A stretch of 64,000 nucleotides of DNA from Kitasatospora sp. SolWspMP-SS2h (GCF_003259315.1 NZ_QLLT01000019.1:1-64000); one strand, 5' to 3'. Numbered from the stretch's first letter, positions 7,589-16,415 are shown. Notes: a model not told the origin generated them from the letters alone. Translations and numbers: made by a program.

Positions 7589-9035
7589 CGAGCGCGCCGG
7601 CGCCCCGGCCGCCCGCCGCCGGGCCAGCCGGCCGTGGCGGCGCCTCACCGGCCGGCCCCGGATCGCCGCGCTGCTCACCCGCCTGGCCCCCGGCTCGGTC
7701 CGCACCCGCACCACCGCCGCCGCGTGCGCCGCCGTCGCCGCCGTGCTGCTGGTCGCCTCCGCCGCCGTGGTGCTGCTGCTGCACGTCAACCTGGAGCGCG
7801 GAGTGGAGGCCGGAGCCCGCGAACAGGCCCAGGTGGTGGCCCGCCTCGCCGCCGACGACCGCCTGCCCGACCCGATCCCGCTCGACCACGGCACCGACTT
7901 CGCCCAGGTCACCGACGCCTCCGGCCGGGTCGTCGCCGCCAGCCAGAACCTCGCCGGCCACCCGGCCCTGACCCCCGACGGCAGCAGCAGCGCTCACGCC
8001 ACCTTCGACTTCGGCGTGTTCGGCAACGAGCACCACCAGCGCGTCACCACACTCACCGCCGACACCCCGACCGGGCCGGTCACCGTCCGGGTCGGCGCCT
8101 CCCTGCACACCGCCGACACCGCCGAGGACCTCACCACCGCCGCCCTCGGCGTGCTCAGCGCACTCCTGGTCGCCACCGTCGGCGTCGTCACCTGGCGCGC
8201 CACCGGCCGGGCGCTGCGCCCCGTCGAGGCGATCCGCTCCGAGGTCGCCGCGATCGGCGACCGCGACCTGGACCGGCGGGTCCCCGAGCCCGGCGGTGAC
8301 GACGAGGTCTCCCACCTCGCCCACACCATGAACGCGATGCTCGACCGCCTGGAAGCCGCCGGACTCCGCCAGCGGCGCTTCATCGCCGACGCCTCCCACG
8401 AACTGCGCAGCCCGCTCGCCGTCCTGCGCACCCAACTGGAAGTCGCCCACACCCACCCCGACCCGGCCGTCCGCGCCGACCTGGTCGCCGGAGCCCTCCA
8501 GGACACCGACCGCCTCCAGTCCCTCGCCACCGACCTCCTGCTGCTCGCCCGCCTCGACGCCACCGGCCACGACGGGCCCGAGGAGGACGTCGACCTCGCC
8601 GACCTGGTCCGCACCAACGCCGAGAGCCGCGACGCCCGGCCGCACCGGATCACCCTCGACCTCGCCGACGGCCTGACCACGACCGGCAACCCGATGTGGC
8701 TCGGGCGGCTGCTGACCAACCTGCTCGACAACGCCCAGCGCCACGCCCGCACCGCCGTCGCCGTGCGCCTCGCCCTCGACCCCGCGACCGGGACCGCGAT
8801 CGTGGACGTCGCCAATGACGGATCGGTGATCGCCCCCGCCGACCGGGAGAAGGTCTTCGAACGGTTCACCCGCCTCGACGACGCCCGCAGCCGCGACGAC
8901 GGCGGCACCGGCCTCGGCCTGTCCATCGCCCGCGACATCGCCACCCTGCACGGTGGCACCCTCACCGTCGAGGACACCACCGTCGGCGCGACGTTCCGCC
9001 TGCGCCTGCCCGTCCGGGTCGGCGCCCAGGCGTAG
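7581..9035 (+). CDS. Two-component sensor histidine kinase
   Basis: 484 aa. Two membrane helices (about 45-68 and 185-205) flank an extracytoplasmic sensor segment of roughly 115 residues, followed by HAMP. The H-box is DASHELRSPLAVL with phospho-acceptor His about residue 273. The catalytic domain has the N-box (NLLDNAQRHA) and G-boxes (DNDGSV-like VANDGSV, GGTGLGLSIA). All boxes are intact, so it should be active. It overlaps the response-regulator gene by 8 nt and is followed by a hairpin at 9118. The signal sensed is unknown. Confidence 0.95.
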   Translation: MADERAGAPAARRRASRPWRRLTGRPRIAALLTRLAPGSVRTRTTAAACAAVAAVLLVASAAVVLLLHVNLERGVEAGAREQAQVVARLAADDRLPDPIPLDHGTDFAQVTDASGRVVAASQNLAGHPALTPDGSSSAHATFDFGVFGNEHHQRVTTLTADTPTGPVTVRVGASLHTADTAEDLTTAALGVLSALLVATVGVVTWRATGRALRPVEAIRSEVAAIGDRDLDRRVPEPGGDDEVSHLAHTMNAMLDRLEAAGLRQRRFIADASHELRSPLAVLRTQLEVAHTHPDPAVRADLVAGALQDTDRLQSLATDLLLLARLDATGHDGPEEDVDLADLVRTNAESRDARPHRITLDLADGLTTTGNPMWLGRLLTNLLDNAQRHARTAVAVRLALDPATGTAIVDVANDGSVIAPADREKVFERFTRLDDARSRDDGGTGLGLSIARDIATLHGGTLTVEDTTVGATFRLRLPVRVGAQA

Positions 9036-9117
9036 CGGACGTCTCCGGGGCGGTCGAGACCTCGGACGGACGCGGCCGCGCCGACTTCGCGGGACGGTGG
9101 GGCGGGCAACCGGAAGC

Positions 9118-9143
9118 GACGGCCGCCCGTGGAGGCGGCCGTC
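9118..9143 (+). terminator. Hairpin terminator of the two-component operon
   Basis: GACGGCCGCC (9118-9127) and GGCGGCCGTC (9134-9143) form a perfect 10-bp stem with a 6-nt loop, 83 bp after the kinase stop and before the BNR gene. Confidence 0.6.
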
Positions 9144-9210
9144 CCACGGTGCGTCCGATTCCGACGCGCCCCGTGCACCCCCGGCCGCAGCCGCGATCGG
9201 AGCGATCCGC

Positions 9211-10448
9211 ATGACGCCGGACGACGAGACCCCGTCCCCGCCCCCACCGCCGGCGGCCCCGGCGAACGTGCGGATCACCCGCGACCGGTTCACCGGGCAC
9301 ATCGAGCCTTCCGTGGCGGTCAACCCCTTGTGGCCGGACCACCTGCTCGCCGCCTGCCGGGTCTTCGAAGGACCGCTGATCGGCAGCGCCGCGTACGCGT
9401 CCTTCGACGCCGGCCGCACCTGGAGCGGCACCGGCCCGCTGCCGGGTTCGACGGCGGACGCGAGCGGCAACGCCACCGTGGCCTTCGACGCACGGGGACG
9501 CGGCCACGCGGGCGCCGTGGTGGCCGACCGAGCCACGCGGCGCGGCAAAGTCCGCCTGTGGACCGGCTCCGACGGAGGGCTGGACTTCCACGCCCCCGTC
9601 ACGGCGCTCCCGGGCGGCCCGGGTCTCACCGACCACCCTTCGCCGGCGATCGACCGGGCGGCCGGCACGGCCGCCCCCTCCACCTGGCTGCCGGGCGCTC
9701 CGGCACGGCCGACGACGGCGCGGTCCTGGTCCGCTCGTTCGACGGCGGCCGGAGTTTCGACCACCCCCTGCCGCTGGATCCCGGCGCGGGCCCACTGGCG
9801 GTGTCCCCCGTCGCCGCCGCGGCCGGCGGTGCGCTCTGCGTCGCCTGCCTGGTGGCCACCGACGACGGCCTCGTCCTGCGGACGGTATCGTCCCCCGACC
9901 ACGGAAGCACCCTCCACGCCCCGACCGACCTCGCCCGGATCGCCAGGACCGCACCGGGCCCGGGGACCGGGACCGCCAAGAGCGGCCCCGCACTCGCCGC
10001 CGCACCCGGCGGCGAGGCGTTCTTCGCCGCGGTGACCGCATGGGACGACACCACCGCGACCTCGCGCATCCTGCTGTGCGTCTCCACCGACCGCGGGCGC
10101 ACCTGGCGCAGCCCCCGAGTGGTGGCCGCCAGCCGACAGACCGTCTACCTCCAACCGCAGCTCGCCGTCGACGGCCACGGCGTGCTCGCGCTGTCCGTCT
10201 ACACCCTGTCCGTCGCCATGGTCCGCATCGACGTCCGGCTGTGCCTGTGCGCGCCCGGCACCACGGCCCCCGGCCCCCGGCGGACCGTCGCACCGCCCTT
10301 CGACCCCACCCAGGCCGTCCACACCGGCAGGACCCGCCGGCTCGGCAACGACCAGGGTCTGGCCGCAGCGGCCACCACCTTCCACGCGATCTGGACGGAC
10401 ACGCGCACCGACGACACGCAGATCTTCACCACCGCGGTCCGCTCCTGA
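9211..10448 (+). pseudogene. Sialidase-like BNR-repeat protein, frameshifted
   Basis: The reading frame from ATG 9211 gives a BNR/Asp-box protein up to about 9700. The rest (about 9700-10448) continues the same kind of protein in another frame. Asp-boxes lie on both sides: SFDAGRTW in the first frame, and SFDGGRSF and STDRGRTW in the second. A loss of one base between about 9665 and 9715, near a C-run, would explain it. Restored, it would be about 412 aa of beta-propeller with no clear signal peptide. Whether this is decay or a sequencing error cannot be told. The end overlaps the convergent kinase gene by 23 bp. Confidence 0.7.
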
Positions 10449-11868
10449 CCCGAGCCGCAGTCTTAGCACCCCATGCCATCGGGGGACCCGCCGCCCCGGG
10501 CGGCGGCCCGCACCCGGGCAGGATGACTTCGAACCGGCCGCCGCCCGCCCCGCAGACGCACACCACGTCGCCGCCGGCCTGGCGGGCAAGGCGTCGGGAC
10601 AGGGCGAGGCCGAGTCCGGCGCCATCGTGGCCGTCGTCCGGTTCGGCGCGGAAGCCCGGTGCGAAGACGGCCTCCTCGATCCCCGCAATGCCGGTCGGCG
10701 GGCCGTCGCCGTCGTCGGCCACGGCCACCCGCACCCCGCGGTCGCCGTCCGTCTCGACGGTGATCGTGATCCGGTCGCGGGCGTGCCGCCGGGCGTTGTC
10801 GAGCAGGGGGCACAGGATGCGCCGGACCAGCGGCGCGGGCGCGGCGACGGCCCGATCGGCCGCGGCGGGCGCGCAGGTGACGGTGACGGCCGGGTGCGGA
10901 CGGGTGCGGCGCAGGTCGGCGGCCAGCGCCTCGACGGCGGGCCGGACGGCGGTCGCGGCGGGCGGGGGCGTCGTGCCCGGGCGGGCGTCGGCCAGCAGGG
11001 TGCGGCAGATCTCCCGCATCGTGGCGGCGTCCCTGGCGATCGCCTCGTGGGTGCGGGCGAGGTCCGCGGGAGCGCGGGGCCCGCCGCGCAGCCACTCCGT
11101 CTCGGCGGCGATCCGGGCCAGCGGGGTGCGCAGTTCGTGGGAGAGCTCGTTCGACAGCCGCTGCTCGTGGCGGACCAGGGCGGCGAGCCGGTCCAGCAGC
11201 GCGTCGAGGTGGCCGGCCAGGGCGGCGAGTTCACGCGGCCGCGGGGCGGCACCGAAGCGGCGGGTGAGGTCGCTGCCGCTCCACGCGGCGGCCTGCGCGG
11301 CCATGTCCGCCACCGGGCGCAGCGCCCGGCGCACCATCCGCCGGGTCAGCAGGTGGATCCCGGCGAGCAGCAGCAGGGCGAGGGCGGCCGAGCCGGCCAG
11401 CGCGGTGTCGGCGATCGTCCGGTAGGGGCTGGTGGAGAGGGCGGCCACCACCGTTCCCGCCCGGTGCCCGCAGGGGTCCGGCACCGGGACCGCGTGCAGC
11501 CGGTGCGCTCCGTGGTCCTCGGTCCGGGGGGCCGTCGCCCGCGCGGCCAGTGCCCGGGCGGCGGCGTCGAGTTCGCCCCCGGCGCCGGGCTCCTCAACGG
11601 CCCGGTCGCCCGCCAGGATCCACACGCCGGTGTCGAGGGCGGCGTCGTCGGCCGGATCGTGGACGCGCAGTCCGTCGGGGCGCACCTCGACCGTGCCGAG
11701 CACCGCCTCGGCCCGGGCGTGCAATACGTCGTCGGCCTGGGTGCGCAGCTGCGAGCCGAGCAGCGCGTTGAACGCCACCGTGGCCACGGCGATCCACAGC
11801 GCGCTGGCGGCGAGCGCCGCGCGGGCGAGGCCGCCGCGCAGCGTCCGCGGCGCGGGCCCGGCCTTCAC
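10426..11868 (-). CDS. Two-component sensor histidine kinase
   Basis: 480 aa from GTG 11868, which overlaps the regulator stop as GTGA. The N-terminal helix (LARAALAASALWIAVATVAFNALL) and a second helix (GSAALALLLLAGIHLL) enclose an extracytoplasmic domain of about 140 aa. HAMP and the H-box NELSHELRTPLAR (His about 244) follow. The N-box (PLLDNARRHA) and G-boxes (ADDGDG, GAGLGLALSRRL) are intact. It resembles CzcS/CusS-type kinases in layout, and the neighbouring FetB-like permease and DUF347 protein fit a metal or envelope signal, but this is inference. Confidence 0.92.
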   Translation of the reverse strand: MKAGPAPRTLRGGLARAALAASALWIAVATVAFNALLGSQLRTQADDVLHARAEAVLGTVEVRPDGLRVHDPADDAALDTGVWILAGDRAVEEPGAGGELDAAARALAARATAPRTEDHGAHRLHAVPVPDPCGHRAGTVVAALSTSPYRTIADTALAGSAALALLLLAGIHLLTRRMVRRALRPVADMAAQAAAWSGSDLTRRFGAAPRPRELAALAGHLDALLDRLAALVRHEQRLSNELSHELRTPLARIAAETEWLRGGPRAPADLARTHEAIARDAATMREICRTLLADARPGTTPPPAATAVRPAVEALAADLRRTRPHPAVTVTCAPAAADRAVAAPAPLVRRILCPLLDNARRHARDRITITVETDGDRGVRVAVADDGDGPPTGIAGIEEAVFAPGFRAEPDDGHDGAGLGLALSRRLARQAGGDVVCVCGAGGGRFEVILPGCGPPPGAAGPPMAWGAKTAARVRSGPRW

Positions 11869-12533
11869 GAGAGCCGGTAGCCCACGCCGCGGGCGGTGGT
11901 GAGCGTGGTGTCGGCCCCGGTGCGGCGCAGCTTGCGCCGCAGCCGTGCCACGTACTGGTCGAGGGTGTTGTCGCTGACGATCGCGCCCTCCGGCCAGCCG
12001 GCCCGGGCCAGGCCCTGGCGGCGCACCACGCTCCCCGCCCCGGCCGCCAGCAGGCACCCCAGCAGCCGGAACTCGGTGGGGGTGAGCGCCACTTGCCCGG
12101 CCGGGCCCTGGACGGTGAGCCGGACGGGGTCCAGCCGCACCCCGGCGGCCTCCAGCGCGGCGTCCGCGCCCGCCCGGCGCAGCACGGCCCGCAGCCGGGC
12201 GGCCAGTTCGGCCACGTGGAAGGGCTTGGCCAGGTAGTCGTCGCCGCCGGCGGCGAACCCGGACAGCCGGTTCACCAGGCCGTCGTAGGCGGTCAGGAAC
12301 ACCACCGGGGTCTGGACGCCGCGCGAGCGCAGCGCCTGGCACACGTCCCGCCCGTCGGAGTCCGGCAGGCCGATGTCCAGCACGACGGCGTCGACGTCCG
12401 GCCCGGCCAGGCGCAGTGCCTCGGCGCCGTCCACGGCGGTCAGCACCTCGAAGCGTTCTTCGCGCAGGCCGCGCGCCAGGATCCCGCGCAGGCCCGCGTC
12501 GTCCTCGACGACGAGGATCCGGTGAGCAGTCAC
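11865..12533 (-). CDS. OmpR-family response regulator
   Basis: 222 aa. The receiver has E10/D11/D12, phospho-acceptor D53 (VVLDIGLPDSDG) and K (LAKPF). The C-terminal winged helix has LTPTEFRLLGCL and NTLDQYVARLRRKL...RGVGYRL. It is the first gene of the operon with the kinase at 10426, coupled by a GTGA overlap. The promoter region shared with the divergent FetB-like gene contains an 11-bp-spaced hexamer pair at 12575-12591, a likely own binding site. Confidence 0.95.
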   Translation of the reverse strand: MTAHRILVVEDDAGLRGILARGLREERFEVLTAVDGAEALRLAGPDVDAVVLDIGLPDSDGRDVCQALRSRGVQTPVVFLTAYDGLVNRLSGFAAGGDDYLAKPFHVAELAARLRAVLRRAGADAALEAAGVRLDPVRLTVQGPAGQVALTPTEFRLLGCLLAAGAGSVVRRQGLARAGWPEGAIVSDNTLDQYVARLRRKLRRTGADTTLTTARGVGYRLS

Positions 12534-12574
12534 CGGCCCAGTATCACCGCGTCGCGGCGGCGCGCGGCCGCGCT

Positions 12575-12591
12575 GCTCAGGCTGCGTTCAG
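12575..12591 (-). promoter_or_regulatory. Candidate operator of the second response regulator
   Basis: On the minus strand CTGAAC-N5-CTGAGC, two direct hexamers 11 bp apart, lies 42 bp upstream of the regulator start. It is also in the region upstream of the divergent FetB-like gene. The hexamer resembles the CTGAAG repeat of the first system. Confidence 0.45.
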
Positions 12592-12717
12592 GTTCGCGGC
12601 CACGGGTCCCGTCGGCACCCGGACGTCCCGCCTACTGTGGTCCTCGTTCCGGAGGTTCTCCCGGCGCGCGGTGGTAAAGGGCACCGTTCCCGGCGGGCCG
12701 GGGAAGGGGAGGTCGTG

Positions 12718-13482
12718 ATGGGTTCGGGAGGGCAGCTGCTGCCGGTGACGCCGGCGCTCGGGGTCGCGTGCGCGGTGCTGCTGGCGGTCGCCGCCCTGGT
12801 GGCGGGGCGCGGCGGGCTGGGCCACGGCCGGGCGGTGGTGCGGGCCGGGGTGCGGGCGGCGGTGCAGCTGGCGGCGGTCGCGCTGGTCATCGCCTGGGTG
12901 GTGCGCTCGCTGTGGGCGGCGACGCTGTTCGTGCTGCTGATGTTCGCGGTCGCGGCGCGCACCGCGGGCCGGCGGGTCCTGGAGGGGCGGGCGGACGCGG
13001 GCCGCTGGCGGTGGGCCTGGGCGGCGGTGCCGATCGCGGCCGGGGTGGCGCCGGTGCTGCTCCTGCTGGCGGCGACCGGTCTGCTGCCGCCGCGCGGGCT
13101 GAGCGTGGTCCCGGTCGCGGGCATCCTGATCGGCGGGGCGCTCACCGCCACCTCGCTGTCCGGCCGCCGGGCACTGGACGAGCTGCGGGCGCGGCACGGG
13201 GAGGTGGAGGCCGCGCTGGCGCTGGGCTTCGAGGAGCGCGACGCCCGGCTGGAGATCTGCCGCACCGCGGCGTCCACCTCGCTGGTGCCGGCCCTGGACC
13301 AGACCCGCACCGTGGGCCTGGTGACCCTGCCCGGGGCGTTCGTCGGGATGCTGCTCGGCGGCGCGGGCCCGGTGCAGGCGGGCGCGGTGCAACTCTTCGT
13401 GCTGGTCGCGCTGTTGGCGGTGGAAGCGGTGGCGGTCGCGGTGGTGCTGGAGCTGGTCGGCCGCGGCCGCCTGGGCGGCTGA
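12718..13482 (+). CDS. FetB-like (UPF0014) ABC permease
   Basis: 254 aa, six to seven hydrophobic helices. The UPF0014/FetB signature is visible as GILIGGALTATSLSGRRALDEL (about 135-158), ALGFEERDARLEICRTAASTSLVPALDQTRTVGLVTLPGAFVGMLLGG. FetAB in E. coli exports iron and aids oxidative-stress resistance. The start ATG 12718 follows a GGGGAGG ribosome site; a GTG at 12715 is also possible. No FetA ATPase is next to it, so it either pairs with a distant ATPase or acts alone. It faces away from the two-component system and shares its control region. Confidence 0.8.
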   Translation: MGSGGQLLPVTPALGVACAVLLAVAALVAGRGGLGHGRAVVRAGVRAAVQLAAVALVIAWVVRSLWAATLFVLLMFAVAARTAGRRVLEGRADAGRWRWAWAAVPIAAGVAPVLLLLAATGLLPPRGLSVVPVAGILIGGALTATSLSGRRALDELRARHGEVEAALALGFEERDARLEICRTAASTSLVPALDQTRTVGLVTLPGAFVGMLLGGAGPVQAGAVQLFVLVALLAVEAVAVAVVLELVGRGRLGG

Positions 13483-13515
13483 GCGGGCCGCCCCGGCGCT
13501 GCGGAGTCCACCGTC

Positions 13516-13564
13516 CGTACGGGCCGATCCGGGGAGGGCAGTCCTCTCGGGCCCGGCCCGTACG
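13516..13564. terminator. Inverted repeat between convergent genes
   Basis: CGTACGGGCC at 13516-13525 and GGCCCGTACG at 13555-13564 are perfect inverted copies separated by 29 nt, between the convergent FetB-like and DUF347 genes. A bidirectional terminator is the simplest reading, though the loop is long. Confidence 0.4.
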
Positions 13565-13588
13565 CGGCTTCGGGAGGGTCGGCCGTGG

Positions 13589-14842
13589 TCAGCCCAGCGA
13601 GGCGAGGAGGGCGTTCAGCGCATGGTCCTCGGCGGCTCGCTCCGGGTGAGCGGCGCGCACCGCCTGCAGGACCTGGTCGATCTGGCCGTCCAAGGCGTGC
13701 CAGGTCTGCGCGTCCTCGGCCTCCAGCGTGGACTGGTCGTCGTCCCAGGCCGTCTCCAGGTCCTTCACCCGCTCGGTGGCCCCGGCCCGGTCGCCGGCGT
13801 CGACCTTCGCCAGCGTGTCGGCCGTGATGGCGCGCAGCTTGGTGACCTCGGCCGGCGGGAACGCCGCCGTCGCCCGGCCCGGGGCGAGGGAGGCGGCGGG
13901 GGCGGGCGCGGAAACTTCGGCCTCGCCCGCCGCGACCTCGTGCGGCTGCTGGTGCGCCCACGCCAGCAGCGCCACGGCCGCCACCGCAGCCAGGGCGAAG
14001 TAGCCGAGCATGATCCGCTCGCGCGCCGGGTTCGCCGTCGGGGAACGCTCCGTACGGTCGGCCTCGATGACGTCGCTGCGGCTGCGCGTCAGGTGGACCA
14101 CGGTGGCGAGGATCGCGGCCAGGAACACCAGGCTGGTTGCGGCGGTGCCCAGACCCAGGCCGCCGTCCGTGTCGGGCGACGCGAGCCAGTCGCCGAGGTT
14201 CGCGCCCAGCGGGCGGGTGAGGACGTAGGCCAGCCAGAAGGAGAGCACCGCTCCGGCGCCCAGCCGCCATCCGATGACGATCACGGCGATCAGCGCGAGC
14301 GGAAGCAGCACCGATGTGCCCGGCGTCCAGCCGGTCAGCTCCAGCGTCCAGTCGCCGACCGCCGTGCCCAGGGCGAAGGTCACCAGGACCGCGAGCCAGT
14401 AGAACAGCTCGCGGGGGCGGGTGACGATGCTGTGGATGGACAGCGTCCGCTCGCGGGCGTACCAGACCCCGAAGACCAGGGCGAGGAGGCCGGCGAACAC
14501 CGCGCTGCTGACCGCGAGGGGGACGCCCTGGCTGTCGGTGAGGATGTCGGTGTAGAGGGTGCCGGTCACGCTCAGCACGACGACGGTGAGCCAGTAGGCG
14601 ACCGGGGCGTAGCGGTCGGTGCTGAGCTGCCAGCCCAGGGCACCGGCGAGGACGGCGGTGAAGATCAGCGAGGTGTTGACGAGGCCGACGCCGAGGGTGG
14701 TGTTGACCCAGTCGGCGAAACTCTCCCCGACCGTGGTGCACAGGATCTTGATGACCCAGAACCAGATCGTGACCTCGGGAACCTTGTTGAGCAGCCGGCG
14801 CCCGAGCGACTCGGCTTCGGATCGCTCCGTAGTGGAAGACAT
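13589..14842 (-). CDS. DUF347-repeat membrane protein with C-terminal helical domain
   Basis: 417 aa from ATG 14842. The N-terminal 270 residues are the DUF347 membrane region, with repeat units KVPEVTIWFWVIKILCTTVGE, FYWLAVLVTFALGTAVGDW and FWLAYVLTRPLGANLGDW. A further membrane helix (about 285-305) leads to an extra domain of about 110 aa, Ala/Glu-rich and predicted helical (TLAKVDAGDRAGATERVKDLE, TWHALDGQIDQVLQAVRA), probably outside the membrane. The shorter paralogue at 5392 lacks this. GTG 14890 in frame has a better ribosome site (GGAGAGG) and would add 16 residues. Function is unknown. Confidence 0.8.
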   Translation of the reverse strand: MSSTTERSEAESLGRRLLNKVPEVTIWFWVIKILCTTVGESFADWVNTTLGVGLVNTSLIFTAVLAGALGWQLSTDRYAPVAYWLTVVVLSVTGTLYTDILTDSQGVPLAVSSAVFAGLLALVFGVWYARERTLSIHSIVTRPRELFYWLAVLVTFALGTAVGDWTLELTGWTPGTSVLLPLALIAVIVIGWRLGAGAVLSFWLAYVLTRPLGANLGDWLASPDTDGGLGLGTAATSLVFLAAILATVVHLTRSRSDVIEADRTERSPTANPARERIMLGYFALAAVAAVALLAWAHQQPHEVAAGEAEVSAPAPAASLAPGRATAAFPPAEVTKLRAITADTLAKVDAGDRAGATERVKDLETAWDDDQSTLEAEDAQTWHALDGQIDQVLQAVRAAHPERAAEDHALNALLASLG

Positions 14843-14908
14843 GGCGGACACGCTGACACGAAGGACCTGTACGTAGCCTGACCGCGTCACCGGCCTCTCC
14901 GGGCCGGC

Positions 14909-15556
14909 TCAGTGCGGCGGGTTCGGATGGATCAGCCCCAGGTCGTAGGCGAAGATCACCGCCTGCACCCGGTCCCGGACCCCGACTTCGGCCAGGACCC
15001 GGCCGACGTGCGTCTTCACCGTCGACTCGGAGATCACCAACCGCTCGGCGATCTCCCCGTTGGACCAGCCCTGGCCGATCGCGATCAGGATCTCCCGCTC
15101 CCGCCCGGTGAGCGCGCCGAACCGCAGGTCGACGCCGGCGGTGGCCGCAGGGCGGGTGGGAAGGCGGTGGGCGTAGGCGTCGAGCAGGCGGCGGGTGAGG
15201 GCCGGAGCGATCACGGCATCTCCCGCTGCGACGGAGCGGATGCCGGCCAGCAGTTCCTCCGGGTGGGCGTCCTTGAGCAGGAAGCCGCTGGCCCCGGTGC
15301 GCAGGGCGGCGTGGGCGTACTCGTCGAGGTCGAAGGTGGTCAGCACCAGGACGCGGGATCGGCCGCCGGCGGCGATGATCTGCCGGGTGGCCTCGATGCC
15401 GGGCATCCGGATGTCCATCAGGACGACGTCGGGCCGCAGGTGCGCGGTGAGCCGCACCGCCTCGGCACCGTGCCCGGCCTCGCCGACCACGTAGGTGTCG
15501 GGCCGGCTCTCCAACAGCATCCGGAACCCGAGCCGCTGCAGCGGCTGGTCGTCCAC
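14909..15556 (-). CDS. NarL/LuxR-type response regulator without a normal start
   Basis: The protein has a receiver domain (DDQ near the start, phospho-acceptor in VVLMDIRMPG, T/K at LVLTTFD and FLLKDA) and a LuxR-type helix-turn-helix (LTGREREILIAIGQGWSNGEIAERLVISESTVKTHVGRVL). The expected start just before TTVLIVDD has no ATG, GTG or TTG. The only nearby choice is an internal GTG at 15556 (IV|DD), which removes the first beta strand. The next in-frame start is 15844, inside the MarR gene, and would add nearly 100 junk residues. With its kinase reduced to a stub immediately upstream, the pair looks inactivated or rewired. Confidence 0.6.
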   Translation of the reverse strand: MDDQPLQRLGFRMLLESRPDTYVVGEAGHGAEAVRLTAHLRPDVVLMDIRMPGIEATRQIIAAGGRSRVLVLTTFDLDEYAHAALRTGASGFLLKDAHPEELLAGIRSVAAGDAVIAPALTRRLLDAYAHRLPTRPAATAGVDLRFGALTGREREILIAIGQGWSNGEIAERLVISESTVKTHVGRVLAEVGVRDRVQAVIFAYDLGLIHPNPPH

Positions 15557-15558
15557 GA

Positions 15559-15777
15559 TCAGGACGGTCGTCGCACCGGGCCTCCGACCAGGTCGAGGTG
15601 GGGCGGAATGTCGAGGTCGGCGACGACCGACCAGCCCCCGTCCGGGGCGGGCCCCGCGGCGACACTGCCACCGTACACAGCGGCGCGTTCGCGCATCCCG
15701 GACAGGCCCTGGCCCTGCCCGGCCGGGGCCGCCGGGTCCGTGGCGCCGGGCGGGCCGCTGCCCCTGCGAACGGACGA
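15559..15777 (-). pseudogene. C-terminal stub of a NarL-type sensor kinase
   Basis: The 72 codons before TGA 15559 encode the last part of a NarL-family histidine kinase. They give a G-box tail followed by GQGLSGMRERAAVYGG, AGPAPDGGW and VVADLDIPP, a standard C-terminus for this kinase class. The fragment starts directly at the stop codon of the MarR gene. Everything upstream (sensor, H-box, N-box) is gone. It ends in overlap with the response regulator, the usual kinase-regulator layout. Confidence 0.75.
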
Positions 15778-16317
15778 TCAGGGCCCGGCCGGACCGGGTG
15801 CCGAGGATTTCGCCCGGACGCCCAGCGCCTCGGCCCTCGCGCACACCCGGCGCAGCAGGTGTCCGAGCTGGCTGCGCTCGCCCCGGGTCAGCGACGCGAA
15901 CAGCGCGTCCGCGGCCCGCTCGTCGTCGGCCCGCAACTCCTCCAGCGCGGCCAGTCCGGGCGGGGCGAGCACGAGGAGTTCCTGCCGCCCGCCGACGTGG
16001 ACGACCATCGTCGTCGCCAAACCCTCCGCCAGCAGCGTCTCGACCGCGCCCGCGACCTCCTGCTCGGCAGCTCCCGCCTGTACCGCGAGATCCGCGCGGC
16101 CGTGCGGTCCGAACCGGGCGAGGGTGTCGAGCACCCGGTGGTGGAGCCCGCCCGGCCCGCCCTCGGCAGCCGACTGCGCCAGCAGCACGTCCGCCGAGCG
16201 CGCGGCGGCGAGCAGCAGCCGCACCACCTGTTCGGACGGCAGCGACGAACCCTTGCCCCTCTCGTACACACCGCTTCCCGTCTGGGCGACGCGCGACCTG
16301 TCCGGTCGGCCGGGCAC
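15778..16317 (-). CDS. MarR-like winged-helix regulator
   Basis: 179 aa. The core (about residues 25-150) has the MarR layout: a helical N-terminus, a winged helix-turn-helix (GRADLAVQAGAAEQEVAGAVETLLAEGLATTMV, then a hairpin rich in Val), and long C-terminal dimer helices (LAALEELRADDERAADALFASLTRGERSQLGHLLRRV). Similarity to MarR is by pattern only. The C-terminus ends at the exact boundary of the kinase stub, so its tail may have changed in the rearrangement. A motif shared with the efeO upstream region lies about 100 bp before its start. Confidence 0.6.
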   Translation of the reverse strand: MPGRPDRSRVAQTGSGVYERGKGSSLPSEQVVRLLLAAARSADVLLAQSAAEGGPGGLHHRVLDTLARFGPHGRADLAVQAGAAEQEVAGAVETLLAEGLATTMVVHVGGRQELLVLAPPGLAALEELRADDERAADALFASLTRGERSQLGHLLRRVCARAEALGVRAKSSAPGPAGP

Positions 16318-16415
16318 GGTGCGCCCCGACTCGGGCAGCCGTATGCGGAGGATGCTCCCGACCCGGGCGCGCGCAGTGAACGTAGCCTCACCGTACCCGT
16401 GCCCCGGACCTTCGG

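Noticed and set aside
12588-15671. 1027-codon minus-strand open frame across the DUF347 and regulator genes
   Set aside because: Composition is Arg/Pro/Ser-rich without domains; the DUF347 and regulator proteins in the other frames have clear motifs.
14909-15844. 311-aa version of the NarL-type regulator starting inside the MarR gene
   Set aside because: The first 90 residues are antisense-like Arg/Gly/Pro sequence overlapping the MarR gene and the kinase stub in other frames.
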